A stretch of 40,260 nt of DNA from SKLM01 sp964514285. Lineage in GTDB: Bacteria > Chloroflexota > Anaerolineae > B4-G1. Within the stretch, counting starts at the first letter, position 1. Each line of letters opens with the position of its first letter. A model generated the notes under the pieces. The model did not search any database and was not told the DNA's origin. It saw only the letters and a list, made by a program, of their open reading frames with translations. This document shows, one piece after another, positions 1 through 8,481 of the stretch. The position numbers and the translations under genes are program-made. The DNA lies in the NCBI GenBank assembly GCA_964514285.1, contig CAZEQC010000029.1:1-40260 (forward strand), given 5' to 3'.

Positions 1-1
1 G

Positions 2-23
2 GCCTGGATCTGGCGATCCAGGC
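2..23. terminator. Hairpin, probable terminator of an upstream unit
   Basis: A perfect 9-bp stem (GCCTGGATC pairing with GATCCAGGC) closes a 4-nt TGGC loop. No T-run follows, so intrinsic termination is not certain. It lies about 50 nt upstream of the gntR promoter and probably marks the end of a transcription unit that begins outside the window. No coding sequence is visible in 1-182. Confidence 0.45.
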
Positions 24-72
24 TGAGCGAAGATGCCAAATGCGATTACCCTGGAATACCCACTCTCGGGCC

Positions 73-101
73 TTGACAAGCAGCCGCAGTTGTCTTATAA
101 T
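73..101 (+). promoter_or_regulatory. Sigma-70-type promoter of the gntR gene
   Basis: TTGACA at 73-78 and TATAAT at 96-101 are separated by 17 nt, which is a full match to the housekeeping consensus. The promoter points at the GntR-type regulator starting at 183. Transcription would start near 108, immediately before the candidate operator at 114-134, so a bound repressor would block initiation or clearance. Confidence 0.8.
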
Positions 102-113
102 TAGGTCTCAACA

Positions 114-134
114 GGTTATAACAACATGACGACA
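114..134 (+). promoter_or_regulatory. Candidate GntR operator in front of gntR
   Basis: Just downstream of the promoter lie GGTTAT (114-119, inside the 8-bp palindrome GTTATAAC at 115-122) and ACATGACGACA (124-134). Both words recur, with wider spacing, directly downstream of the promoter of the second ABC transporter (13606-13634). GntR/HutC regulators commonly repress their own gene and neighbouring transport operons, so this is proposed as their binding region. Assignment is by shared sequence and position only. Confidence 0.4.
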
Positions 135-182
135 TATCCCATGTATTGACCTCGCGCCGCGTCCTTACACAGCGGAGGCACG

Positions 183-908
183 ATGCTAGACCGAAGATCT
201 CCGATCCCCCTGTACCATCAGCTGAGCCAGTCTCTCTTGGCTCAGATCACCAACGGTGAGTTCAAGCCTGGTGACACGCTGCCTCCCGAGCGCGAGCTCA
301 CGCGCGCGTTTGATGTGAGCCGCATCACAGTGCGCCGTGCGATTGACGAGCTAGAGAACGAAGGCTACGTCCGCCGCGTGCAGGGCAAGGGGACCTTCGT
401 GGCACCGCCCCGGATCCAGCGGGGCATCCTCAAGCTGACCAGCTTCTCTGAAGACATCGCCGCCCTCGGCATGGAGCCGGGCTCCAAACTGCTCACGCTG
501 CGACGTGAGCCAGCACAGAGGCGGGTCGCCCGGGAGCTGCACCTGGGCGAGGAAGCCACCGTCTGGTTCGTGGAGCGACTCAGATTTGCCGACTCCGACG
601 TCATTGGCCTGAATCTGTCTTACCTATCGTTGCCTGCGAATGTCACGCTCGCACGTGAGGAGCTGGAAGAGGAACCCTCGCTTTGGAAAGTCCTGGCAGA
701 GAAAGGCATCGTCCTGTCGGAGGCTGACAAAGTGATTGGGGCGATCGCCGCCGAGGACTGGCACGCCGAGCTTCTGGAAGTCAAAGAGCGCACTCCGCTC
801 CTGCAGGTGGAGGGCGTTGCCTACTCTGACCACGGGGAGCCGATCGAGTTCCACCAGATCATAACGCGAGCCGACCGGTACAAGTACCATCTTCACGTCA
901 CCCGGTAG
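183..908 (+). CDS. GntR family (HutC-type) transcriptional regulator
   Basis: This 241-residue protein has an N-terminal winged helix-turn-helix (about residues 8-73, with the typical PGDTLPPERELTRAF and SRITVRRAIDELENEGY segments). A UTRA ligand-binding domain (about 90-235) follows, which places it in the HutC subgroup; these sense sugars, sugar phosphates or amino acids. The ATG at 183 is preceded by GGAGG at 174-178. It stands alone behind its own promoter and is the only regulator in the window, so it is the obvious candidate to control the downstream transport and catabolic genes. Repression relieved by a pathway intermediate is the usual mode in the family; the effector cannot be told from sequence. 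Confidence 0.93.
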   Translation: MLDRRSPIPLYHQLSQSLLAQITNGEFKPGDTLPPERELTRAFDVSRITVRRAIDELENEGYVRRVQGKGTFVAPPRIQRGILKLTSFSEDIAALGMEPGSKLLTLRREPAQRRVARELHLGEEATVWFVERLRFADSDVIGLNLSYLSLPANVTLAREELEEEPSLWKVLAEKGIVLSEADKVIGAIAAEDWHAELLEVKERTPLLQVEGVAYSDHGEPIEFHQIITRADRYKYHLHVTR

Positions 909-929
909 CGGGGTGACGCGTCGCTCGCT

Positions 930-958
930 GTCCCCCCACGTTGTGTTGGCAGGGGGAC
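930..958. terminator. Hairpin downstream of gntR
   Basis: GTCCCCC (930-936) pairs with GGGGGAC (952-958) around a 15-nt loop, 22 nt after the gntR stop codon. There is no T-run, so it may be a weak terminator or an mRNA end-stabilising structure. The rest of the 264-nt gap up to the lipoprotein gene at 1173 shows no clear -35/-10 pair. The first ABC operon may therefore depend on read-through or on a non-consensus promoter. Confidence 0.35.
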
Positions 959-1090
959 GGTGTAAACCACTGTTTGACGATAGGCCCTCACCGGAGCGTC
1001 ACCGGCGGACGGGCCATCCGACGTCATCCGCCCTCAGCAACCGCTTAGCGTCAGGAGGATGCCGAACCTGCCGACATTGAGAAGGAGGTG

Positions 1091-1168
1091 GTGAAACCCA
1101 ACGATCGACGCGCCCTTGTGGTCATACGTCTTGGCTCAGACATTTGGAACCTATCACTCAGGAGGTAG
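1091..1168 (+). CDS. Possible 25-residue leader peptide before the first ABC operon
   Basis: A strong ribosome binding site (AAGGAGG, 1082-1088) sits upstream of the real lipoprotein start and is followed almost at once by a GTG at 1091. That frame runs 25 codons to a TAG at 1166-1168, which overlaps the end of the lipoprotein gene's own AGGAGGT site (1160-1166). Such an arrangement could couple translation of the leader to the binding protein. The spacing between the site and the GTG is short (2 nt) and the peptide resembles nothing I know, so this is tentative. Confidence 0.2.
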   Translation: MKPNDRRALVVIRLGSDIWNLSLRR

Positions 1169-1172
1169 AAAG

Positions 1173-2525
1173 GTGTTCAAGAGAGTACTGCTATGTCTCC
1201 CCGTGCTGGCCCTGATCCTCGCAGGATGTGGCCCGGCCCCCACGCCCGAAGTCGTCGAGCAGACGGTGGAGGTGGAGGTGCCGGTCGAGCAGACGGTAGA
1301 GGTCACCAAGATCGTCGAGCAGACCGCAGAGCCTGAGGAGAAGCAAGAAGTTACCCTAGCCTATGGACGCTTCATCAACCTGTCCTTCGGTCCCGGACCG
1401 GCGCCCTACGAGGCGATCAGGAACGCGGTGGCCGAGGAGTATCCGAACATCGAGGTGCAGCTTAACATCACCCCCGACGACATAGGAGCCTGGCACGACT
1501 CCCTCGCGGTATGGATCTCGGCAGAGGATCCGACGGTCGATATCTACGGCATGGACACCCCATGGGTGAAGGAGTTCGGCAGCGCCGGGTGGGCAGTGCC
1601 GCTTAACGAGAAGATACCGGAGTTCGAGAACTACGACGATTCTGGCCTCGACGTCTTCTCCTACGAAGGCGACCGACTGGGCGTCCCGGTGTGGGGCAGC
1701 ATCCACGGGCTCTTCTACCGCTCCGACCTGTTGGACGAATACGGCTTCGAGCCGCCCGAGACCTTCGACGACCTCGTGGAAGCCGCTGAGACGATCATGG
1801 CGGACAACCCGGATATGAGCGGTTACGTCTGGCCTGGCGGCAGGAACGAGACGATGGTCATGATCTGGGCAGCTCTGCTGCACGGCTTCGGGGGCCAGTA
1901 CTTCGAGGATGATGGGAGCTGTGCCTTCAACTCCGAAGCGGGCATCGCTGCCGTCCAGTTCATGAAGGACGCCATCGATAGCGGTCTCTCGCCTCGAGAG
2001 GTCACTGCCTGGGACCAGGAAGCCGCTCGCACGCGGTTCGCCGAAGGTGATGCCATCTTCCTACAGCACAACGTCAGCATCGTCACGTGGCTCGACGACG
2101 AAGAGAGATCGGGGATCCCCGGGAACTGGGGCCTCACGAAAGTACCGGCGCAGCCGAATGGCCAACACGCCGGGGTCACCGGCGGCTTCGCCTTCTCCAT
2201 CAACCCCTACACTGACAACATGGATGCTTCGCTCAAGGTGATGCGAGTGATCGCCAGCGAGAAGATCCAGAAGGCCTTCGCCATCGCCTGGGGCCCCGTC
2301 CAGCACTATCAGGGCCTCTACGAGGATCCAGAGGTCCTGGAGGCGAATCCGGACGTGGACAAGATCGAGCCGGTGCTGGAGACGGCGATCAGCAGGCCAC
2401 CGAGCGAGGATTATGCTCAGGTTTCCAGCATCGTTCAAGAGGAGCTCCACTCGGCCATCACGGGTATCAAGCCCGTGGAGCAAGCGTTGAACGACGCGTG
2501 CTCAAGAGTGGACGCTTTGGACTAG
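1173..2525 (+). CDS. ABC transporter sugar-binding lipoprotein (first system)
   Basis: This is a 450-residue extracellular solute-binding protein of family 1 (CUT1 sugar type). The chosen start is GTG 1173, because AGGAGGT lies 6 nt upstream and it gives a compact signal peptide ending in the lipobox LAGC. The Cys would be lipidated and the mature protein anchored outside the membrane. A Pro/Val/Glu/Thr stalk (about residues 22-55) follows and then the two-lobed binding domain. An in-frame start further upstream (1116) would bury the signal peptide and is rejected. It is clearly paralogous to the protein at 13911, with the same WHD, EFGxAGW and ELHSAxTGIK landmarks. The genes for two permeases and the ATPase follow, so this is the ligand-capture part of an importer. 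The substrate is unknown; carbohydrate is likely from the family. Confidence 0.93.
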   Translation: MFKRVLLCLPVLALILAGCGPAPTPEVVEQTVEVEVPVEQTVEVTKIVEQTAEPEEKQEVTLAYGRFINLSFGPGPAPYEAIRNAVAEEYPNIEVQLNITPDDIGAWHDSLAVWISAEDPTVDIYGMDTPWVKEFGSAGWAVPLNEKIPEFENYDDSGLDVFSYEGDRLGVPVWGSIHGLFYRSDLLDEYGFEPPETFDDLVEAAETIMADNPDMSGYVWPGGRNETMVMIWAALLHGFGGQYFEDDGSCAFNSEAGIAAVQFMKDAIDSGLSPREVTAWDQEAARTRFAEGDAIFLQHNVSIVTWLDDEERSGIPGNWGLTKVPAQPNGQHAGVTGGFAFSINPYTDNMDASLKVMRVIASEKIQKAFAIAWGPVQHYQGLYEDPEVLEANPDVDKIEPVLETAISRPPSEDYAQVSSIVQEELHSAITGIKPVEQALNDACSRVDALD

Positions 2526-2548
2526 AAGTCGTCATCAAGCTCTGGCTC

Positions 2549-2580
2549 GGGGTTCCCTGGGCGTGCGTCCAGGGAACCCC
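2549..2580. promoter_or_regulatory. Intercistronic hairpin after the first binding-protein gene
   Basis: A perfect 12-bp stem (GGGGTTCCCTGG with CCAGGGAACCCC) encloses an 8-nt loop and begins 23 nt after the lipoprotein stop codon. There is no T-run. Hairpins at this place in ABC operons commonly protect the upstream mRNA and partly stop transcription, so that more binding protein than permease is made. The second ABC operon has a different 12-bp stem at the same place (15317-15352). Confidence 0.75.
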
Positions 2581-2615
2581 CAAACACGATGGCTGTCCCT
2601 GCCCGGGAGATCCCT

Positions 2616-3518
2616 ATGAGACTTAGACCCAATCTGCGCGAACCGGCGGTCGCCTTGCTGTTTATCATTCCGGCATTCATCGGACTGGCTGTCTTCTTCT
2701 ACTATCCCATCGGACAGACCGTCATCTTCAGCCTCTTCGACCTGGATCACACAACCGATTGGATGAACGCCCCCTTCGTCGGCCTGAACAACTACGCGGA
2801 TGTGATCAGGAGCCGACAATTCTGGCTCTCCCTTCGTTTCACCCTCATCTTCTCCATCGTGTCGGTCTTCCTACAGTTCTGGATCGGCCTCGCCATGGCA
2901 ATGGCCACCTTCGCCGTCGTTCCGAGATTGCGTGGCGTCCTGCGGGCTATCATCATCATCCCTTGGGCCATACCCCAGATCATTCAGGCGGCTATGTGGA
3001 AGTGGCTCTACAACACCGACGTGGGCCTGATCGGGGATATATTAGTGAGAACCGGCCTGGTCGACAGCCCACCGCTTTTCCTCGCCGATCCCAGGCTGGC
3101 CATGGGCGCCGTCATCTTCGCCTACGTCTGGAAGACGGCCTCCGTCACCAGCATCTTCCTGATGGGCGGCCTGGCCATGGTGCCCGACCACCTCACGGAC
3201 GCGGCCAAGGTAGACGGCGCACGCGCCTGGATGCGCTTCTGGCGCATCACGGTGCCGCTGATCATGCCCACCATTCTCGTCACCCTCCTCTTCCGCACCA
3301 GGGATGCGCTGCGCGCCTTCGACATCATCTACGGCCTGACGGGAGGCGGGCCGGGGACGCAGACGGAGGTCCTCAGCTCGTTCGCCTATAAGTTCTACTT
3401 CACGTTTGTGGAATACGGATTGGGCTCGGCGTACGCGCTGATCACGTTCGTGCTCGTCATGGCGCTCAGCCTCCTCTATCTCAAGCGAATCCAGCCGCAC
3501 CTACGATTCAGGAGCTAA
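2616..3518 (+). CDS. ABC transporter permease, MalF/UgpA type (first system)
   Basis: This inner-membrane permease of about 300 residues has six predicted membrane segments. The first starts at residue 11 (ALLFIIPAFIGLAVFFYYPI). The cytoplasmic EAA loop that docks to the ATPase reads DAAKVDGA followed by FWRITVPLIMP. The ATG at 2616 is preferred because GGGAGA lies 5 nt upstream. The in-frame ATG at 2589 has no ribosome binding site and abuts the 3' arm of the hairpin. The gene is followed after 4 nt by its partner permease. Similarity to sugar permeases of the CUT1 group is clear; the transported compound is not known. Confidence 0.93.
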   Translation: MRLRPNLREPAVALLFIIPAFIGLAVFFYYPIGQTVIFSLFDLDHTTDWMNAPFVGLNNYADVIRSRQFWLSLRFTLIFSIVSVFLQFWIGLAMAMATFAVVPRLRGVLRAIIIIPWAIPQIIQAAMWKWLYNTDVGLIGDILVRTGLVDSPPLFLADPRLAMGAVIFAYVWKTASVTSIFLMGGLAMVPDHLTDAAKVDGARAWMRFWRITVPLIMPTILVTLLFRTRDALRAFDIIYGLTGGGPGTQTEVLSSFAYKFYFTFVEYGLGSAYALITFVLVMALSLLYLKRIQPHLRFRS

Positions 3519-3522
3519 CCTT

Positions 3523-4368
3523 ATGAGACTCCTTGGCAAGAAGCGGCTTCAGTGGGTTTATTCGATCGGGCTCGTGCTCGTGATCTCCCTCTTCTGCCTC
3601 GCCCCGCTGTATTGGATCGTCATCACGTCGTTCAAGACGCCGGGGACCGAGTTCAGGAAGCCGGTGGAGTACTGGCCGTCGGATCTCTCGCTGGAGAGCT
3701 ACGGCGTGATCCTGGGGCCACAGTTTCGCATCCAGAACGCGATCAAGAACAGCTTCATCGTCTCCTCGGCCGTCACCCTTGGCGCTTTGTTGGTGAACTC
3801 CCTGTCGGCCTACACCATCGCGCGGCTCCGGTTCAAGTACAAGATCGAGTCGCTCATTCTCATTCAGCTGGCCGGCATGGTCCCGCCCATCGTGACCATC
3901 GCACCGACGTTCGTCTTGATCCGTTCCATGGGACTGCTGCAGACCCTATGGGGCCTGATCCTCCCCAACATCGCCTACAACATTCCCATCGGCACCTGGC
4001 TCATGGCGGCCTATTTCGCGGGCCTACCGACGGATTTGGAGGATGCCGCCAAGGTCGACGGATATCCACCGTTTAGCACGTTCTGGCGGGTGATCATGCC
4101 CTTGGCAGCCCCGGGCCTCTTCTCGGCGGGCGTGCTGGCCTTCATGGGCTCCTGGGGGGAGTTCATGCTCGCGCTGACGATCAGCCTCGGCCTGCCCGAC
4201 GCCCAGACGGTGCCCGTCGCCATCCTCACGTTCAGCCAGCGCCACGAGCTCCAGTGGGCGTGGGTTTCGGCCGGCATCGTTCTCTCTCTGCTCCCCGTCA
4301 TCGTCATGGTGTTGATCTTCCAGAAGTGGGTGATCAAGGGCCTGACGGCCGGCGCCGTCAAATACTAG
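3523..4368 (+). CDS. ABC transporter permease, MalG/UgpE type (first system)
   Basis: This 281-residue membrane protein forms the second half of the channel. It shows a first membrane helix near residues 11-33, the EAA-loop sequence DAAKVDGYPPFSTFW, and the C-terminal WVIKGLTAGAVKY tail typical of MalG-like sugar permeases. It begins 4 nt after the MalF-type gene, and the ATPase gene follows 34 nt later. The paralogue at 16580 shares the same tail and loop. Confidence 0.93.
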   Translation: MRLLGKKRLQWVYSIGLVLVISLFCLAPLYWIVITSFKTPGTEFRKPVEYWPSDLSLESYGVILGPQFRIQNAIKNSFIVSSAVTLGALLVNSLSAYTIARLRFKYKIESLILIQLAGMVPPIVTIAPTFVLIRSMGLLQTLWGLILPNIAYNIPIGTWLMAAYFAGLPTDLEDAAKVDGYPPFSTFWRVIMPLAAPGLFSAGVLAFMGSWGEFMLALTISLGLPDAQTVPVAILTFSQRHELQWAWVSAGIVLSLLPVIVMVLIFQKWVIKGLTAGAVKY

Positions 4369-4402
4369 GCATCCAGAACAATACGAAGGAGTATGGTTTC
4401 AT

Positions 4403-5491
4403 ATGGCTGAAGTGCGCGTCGAGAATCTAGTGAAGACGTTTGGGGAGGTTATGGCGGTCGATGAGGTTACCCTGACGTTTGAGGATGGAGAGATGACCGT
4501 CCTGGTGGGCCCTTCCGGCTGTGGGAAGACGACGCTCCTCCGGTCGATTGCGGGCTTGGAGGATGTCTCCGGTGGATCGATCTACATCGGCGGCCGCGAG
4601 ATCAACCGCATGCCTCCTTGGGACCGAAACACAGCGATGGTGTTCCAGAGCTACGCCCTCTACCCGCATATGACAGCCTTCAACAACGTTGCCTTCCCGC
4701 TGCGAGCGCGTCGCGTGGAAAGGAGCGGCATTCGAGACCGCGTGAAGCGAGTGGGCGAGTCGCTGGGCATTGGCGATCTCCTCCACCGGAAGCCGCGGGA
4801 GCTCTCAGGGGGTCAGATGCAGCGCGTAGCCCTGGGTCGGGCCATCGTCCGGAAGCCCGAGGTCTTCCTGATGGATGAGCCGCTGTCCAACCTCGATGCC
4901 AAGCTGCGCGTCCAGATGCGAGCCGAGCTCAAACGCCTGCAGAAGGATCTCGGCATCACCACCGTCTACGTGACGCACGATCAGGCCGAGGCCATGACCA
5001 TGGCGGACAAGCTCGTGGTGATGCGGGCGGGCCGCATCCAACAGGTGGGCGGGCCGGAGGAGGTCTATCTTCACCCTGCCAACGTATTCGTCGCCGGGTT
5101 CATCGGCAGTCCCCCGATGAACTTCATTCAGTGCTCCTACAATCCTAAGGCCTCGACCCTCAATGCTCACGCATTCTCCTGGCCCCTGCCCAGCCGGTTC
5201 AAGGGAGCTTTCGAGCAAGAGAGGCTGGACCAGGTGGTGCTCGGTATCCGCCCGGAGGATCTGATCGTGAACCTGGACCCAGAGCCGGGCGAGACGCTGG
5301 CGGAGGTCTACGTCACCGAGCCTATGGGCAAGGAGACGCTGCTCACGCTTGAGCTTGGTGCCACGATGGTCAAAGCAGTCGCACCACCGCAGATCGACCT
5401 GAACATCGGGGATATGGTCGGCGTTGTGTTCGAGGATGACGTGGTGCGGCTCTTCGATCCCAAGACCGAGAAAGCGATTCCCTCTGCCTGA
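4403..5491 (+). CDS. ABC transporter ATP-binding protein, MalK/UgpC/MsmX type (first system)
   Basis: This 362-residue ATPase powers sugar import. It contains Walker A (GPSGCGKTT, about residues 36-44), the Q-loop in VFQSYALYPHM, the signature LSGGQMQRVALGRA, Walker B (VFLMDEPLSNLD) and the switch His in YVTHDQAEAM. A C-terminal TOBE/regulatory region (about 240-355) is the part found in MalK/UgpC subunits. AAGGAG at 4386-4391 precedes the ATG. Such ATPases can serve several importers, so it could also drive the second transporter, although that one has its own copy at 17462. Confidence 0.95.
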   Translation: MAEVRVENLVKTFGEVMAVDEVTLTFEDGEMTVLVGPSGCGKTTLLRSIAGLEDVSGGSIYIGGREINRMPPWDRNTAMVFQSYALYPHMTAFNNVAFPLRARRVERSGIRDRVKRVGESLGIGDLLHRKPRELSGGQMQRVALGRAIVRKPEVFLMDEPLSNLDAKLRVQMRAELKRLQKDLGITTVYVTHDQAEAMTMADKLVVMRAGRIQQVGGPEEVYLHPANVFVAGFIGSPPMNFIQCSYNPKASTLNAHAFSWPLPSRFKGAFEQERLDQVVLGIRPEDLIVNLDPEPGETLAEVYVTEPMGKETLLTLELGATMVKAVAPPQIDLNIGDMVGVVFEDDVVRLFDPKTEKAIPSA

Positions 5492-5539
5492 AGCGGGAGG
5501 GGGTGACGAGCCCAACAGACGCGAGGCCCTTGCTACAAG

Positions 5540-8455
5540 ATGAATCAACCAGAGACCATCATCGTCGTCTCTCACACGCACTGGGATAGGGAGTGGTACC
5601 GGACCTTCCAGCAGTTCCGGTTCGCATTGGTCGACACGATGGATCGCCTGCTGGACCTGCTGGACGAGCGTCCGGACTATCGTCACATCCTCCTCGACGG
5701 TCAGTCGGTCCTTCTGGAGGACTACCTGGCAGTGCGCCCCGAACGAGCCGCCGACGTCCGTCGTCACGTGCTGAGGGGCCGGCTGGGAATCGGCCCCTGG
5801 TACGTCCAGCCTGATGAGTTCCTGGCGTCAGGGGAAGCCCTGATACGGAATCTGCTGCTGGGCCATCGGGTGGCGGCCTCTCTGGGCCCTCCGCTGAAGG
5901 TTGGCTGGCTCCCAGACACCTTTGGCCACGTCGGCCAGCTCCCGCAGATCCTCTGCCAGTTCGAGATCGACACGTTCGTCTCCAGCCGTGGGCTGGGGGA
6001 TCATCTGGAGCGGCCCGCGCTGGAGTTCTGGTGGGCAGCACCCGACGGGAGTCGCGTTCTCGCTCTGAATCAGCACGAGGGCTATTGGAACGCTGGGAAC
6101 CTGGGATACCCCTACTTCTGGGGCGACACGCGCCATTGTGAGGCCGACATGGCGCTGGCCCGGTCCCAAATCCGCGAGCTCACGGAGGATCTTGGCCCCC
6201 TCGCAGCCTCGCGCACGATCGCTATCTGGAACGGCGCCGACCATCAGCCGCCCCAAGCCTCGCTTCCGGACGTGATCAGGGGACTCAACGATGAGCTGGA
6301 GGAGATCGAGATACGCCACGGGCGCGTGGAGGACTACGCCCAGGCCGTGCGGAAGGCGGACCCCGACCTGCCCCTCGTTGAAGGAGAGCTGCGAGGATCG
6401 TGCTACCAGAATATCCACGCCTCCGTGCTTTCGAGCCGCATCCATCTGAAGCAGGCCAACCATAGGGTCCAGCGACTCCTGGAACAGTACGCCGAGCCGC
6501 TGGCCAGTGTCGCCTGGATGTCGGGGGATTTCTACCCCGCCGCACGGCTCCGGGAGGCGTGGCGTCTCCTGCTGCAGAACCACCCGCACGATAGCATCTG
6601 CGGCTGCAGCATCGACCAGGTGCACCGGGAGATGGGCTCGCGCTTCGATCAGGCCGAGCAGATCGCCGACTGCACCGTCGAACGAGCCTTCCACACGCTG
6701 GCCTCCGAGGTCGACACGTCGTGGTGCGGACCCAGCGCCGTGCCCATCGTGATCTTCAACCCCGTCGAGAGCGCGCGTCAGGAGGTGGTCGAATTCACCC
6801 TGCGCCTGCCGCAGCCCCGCCCCTGCCGGGTCGTTGACCCCAGGGGGAAACCCGTCCGATCGCGGGTGCTCTCCCAGTCGGTGAAGCCTTACGCCTGGTT
6901 GAACCGGACCATCCCCGCTGACGAGCTAGCGCCGCAGCTACCTTTCCTGCGGCAATGTCTGCGGGCACTGGATGGACTGGACGTGGCCGCCTTCCACTGG
7001 GAGACCGAGCGGGGTGAGAACGCCCCGCCGGTTCTCCATTTGAGATTGGCCGATTGGCCCTGCGGGTCGGACCAGGTGGTGGGCCGTCTCATCGCCGAGG
7101 CGGCGGAGCTGCCGGCGGGTACCGAGATCGCGATTGAAGCCACCTGCGCGGAGCTGGAGCTCGCCCTGATGGCCGATCTACCGGCGTGCGGCTATGCGAC
7201 CTATGCCATTGAGCCGAGCGCCGAAGCCGTTGCGTCCGGCCCGGCGGCAGATCCAGGCCGTCCCGAGCTGGAGAACGAGTTCCTGCGCGTCGAGGTGGGC
7301 CCTCGCGGGAGATTGACCCTGGTGGATCGCCGGTCGGGACGCGTCCTGCGGGATCTGCTACAGATCGAGGATCTGGCCGATCGCGGCGACTGCTATGACT
7401 TCTGTCCGCTCCCGGAGGACCAAGGGCACGGCTTGATCGAGGAGGAGGCTGAGATCGAGCTGTTGGAGGCGAACGACCTGCTCAACTCGCTCGCCATCCA
7501 CCACCGGCTTCGCATTCCGAGGTCCCTCGACAAGGATGGAGAAGGCCGTTCATCGGAGACCGTGGACCTCCCCGCTACGACGATCTTGAAGCTGAAGGCG
7601 GGATCACCCCGTCTGGAGGTTTCCACCCGAGTGGAGAACCGGGCGCAGAACCATCGACTGCGCGTGCGTTTCCCGACCGGGGTCGACAGCGATGTCGTGC
7701 ACGCCGACGGACAGTTCTCGATCGCCACACGGGCCGTTGCGCCGGAGAGCGGCGACGAGTGGTACCAGCCGCCATCCGAGGCCCAGCCTCACCACACCTG
7801 GTTCGGTGCCGATGACGGTCGCGCAGGTCTGGCAGTCCTGAGCGAAGGCCTGCCGGAGCACGCGGGGATCAGCGAACCGGAGGGACTGACGCTCGCCCTC
7901 ACCCTGCTGCGGAGCGTCGATTCGCTCTCCCGCGGTGACCTGAGCACCCGCCGGGGGCACTCGGGCCCTGCGAGGGCGACGCCAGAGGCCCGCTGCATGG
8001 GAACGTACGCCTTCCGCTACGGGCTGCTCCCCTACGCCTCGGGACCCATCGAGGGGGGCGTACCCTCTCAAGCTCGCCGCTTCGACGTCCCACCGATCGT
8101 CCACCTTGCGGAGGCCAGTGGGGGGAGACTCCCCACGCGCCAGAGTATCGTCTCTCTGCAGCCCGACGGCCTGCTGCTCACAGCGCTGAAGCGGAGCGAG
8201 GAGGGCGACCGCCTCCTGCTACGGTTCTACAACGTGGCCGATTCGGCGGTGGAGGCGACCGTCCGGTTTGGCTTCCGAGTCGTGGAGGCCCACAGGGTCA
8301 CCGCGGCCGAGCGCATCGTGGAACCGCTGGCGTTGGCAGAGGAGGGGTATGCCTGCAGGCTCGACGTCGGGCCGGCGGAGATCGTCACGCTACTGCTGCG
8401 GTTCGCGACACCTCTTGAGCCAGGCGGAGTGAGCAGGCCATCAGCCAACGGCTAG
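5540..8455 (+). CDS. Glycoside hydrolase family 38 alpha-mannosidase-like protein
   Basis: This 971-residue protein has the full GH38 layout. The N-terminal zinc-binding catalytic barrel starts with SHTHWDREWY (His12, Asp16 region). The nucleophile motif GWLPDTFGH contains Asp126, and the segment NHPHDSICGCSIDQVH (about residues 350-365) carries a further zinc ligand. Three-helix-bundle and beta-rich domains follow to the C-terminus. The CGCSID form is the one I associate with bacterial MngB-like enzymes, so mannosylglycerate or related glycosides are possible substrates besides alpha-mannosides. No signal peptide is visible, so it should act in the cytoplasm on imported oligosaccharides. It follows the first ABC transporter by 48 nt and probably processes its cargo. 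Confidence 0.9.
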   Translation: MNQPETIIVVSHTHWDREWYRTFQQFRFALVDTMDRLLDLLDERPDYRHILLDGQSVLLEDYLAVRPERAADVRRHVLRGRLGIGPWYVQPDEFLASGEALIRNLLLGHRVAASLGPPLKVGWLPDTFGHVGQLPQILCQFEIDTFVSSRGLGDHLERPALEFWWAAPDGSRVLALNQHEGYWNAGNLGYPYFWGDTRHCEADMALARSQIRELTEDLGPLAASRTIAIWNGADHQPPQASLPDVIRGLNDELEEIEIRHGRVEDYAQAVRKADPDLPLVEGELRGSCYQNIHASVLSSRIHLKQANHRVQRLLEQYAEPLASVAWMSGDFYPAARLREAWRLLLQNHPHDSICGCSIDQVHREMGSRFDQAEQIADCTVERAFHTLASEVDTSWCGPSAVPIVIFNPVESARQEVVEFTLRLPQPRPCRVVDPRGKPVRSRVLSQSVKPYAWLNRTIPADELAPQLPFLRQCLRALDGLDVAAFHWETERGENAPPVLHLRLADWPCGSDQVVGRLIAEAAELPAGTEIAIEATCAELELALMADLPACGYATYAIEPSAEAVASGPAADPGRPELENEFLRVEVGPRGRLTLVDRRSGRVLRDLLQIEDLADRGDCYDFCPLPEDQGHGLIEEEAEIELLEANDLLNSLAIHHRLRIPRSLDKDGEGRSSETVDLPATTILKLKAGSPRLEVSTRVENRAQNHRLRVRFPTGVDSDVVHADGQFSIATRAVAPESGDEWYQPPSEAQPHHTWFGADDGRAGLAVLSEGLPEHAGISEPEGLTLALTLLRSVDSLSRGDLSTRRGHSGPARATPEARCMGTYAFRYGLLPYASGPIEGGVPSQARRFDVPPIVHLAEASGGRLPTRQSIVSLQPDGLLLTALKRSEEGDRLLLRFYNVADSAVEATVRFGFRVVEAHRVTAAERIVEPLALAEEGYACRLDVGPAEIVTLLLRFATPLEPGGVSRPSANG

Positions 8456-8481
8456 ACCCATTTGCGAGGCCCGACCTGCGC

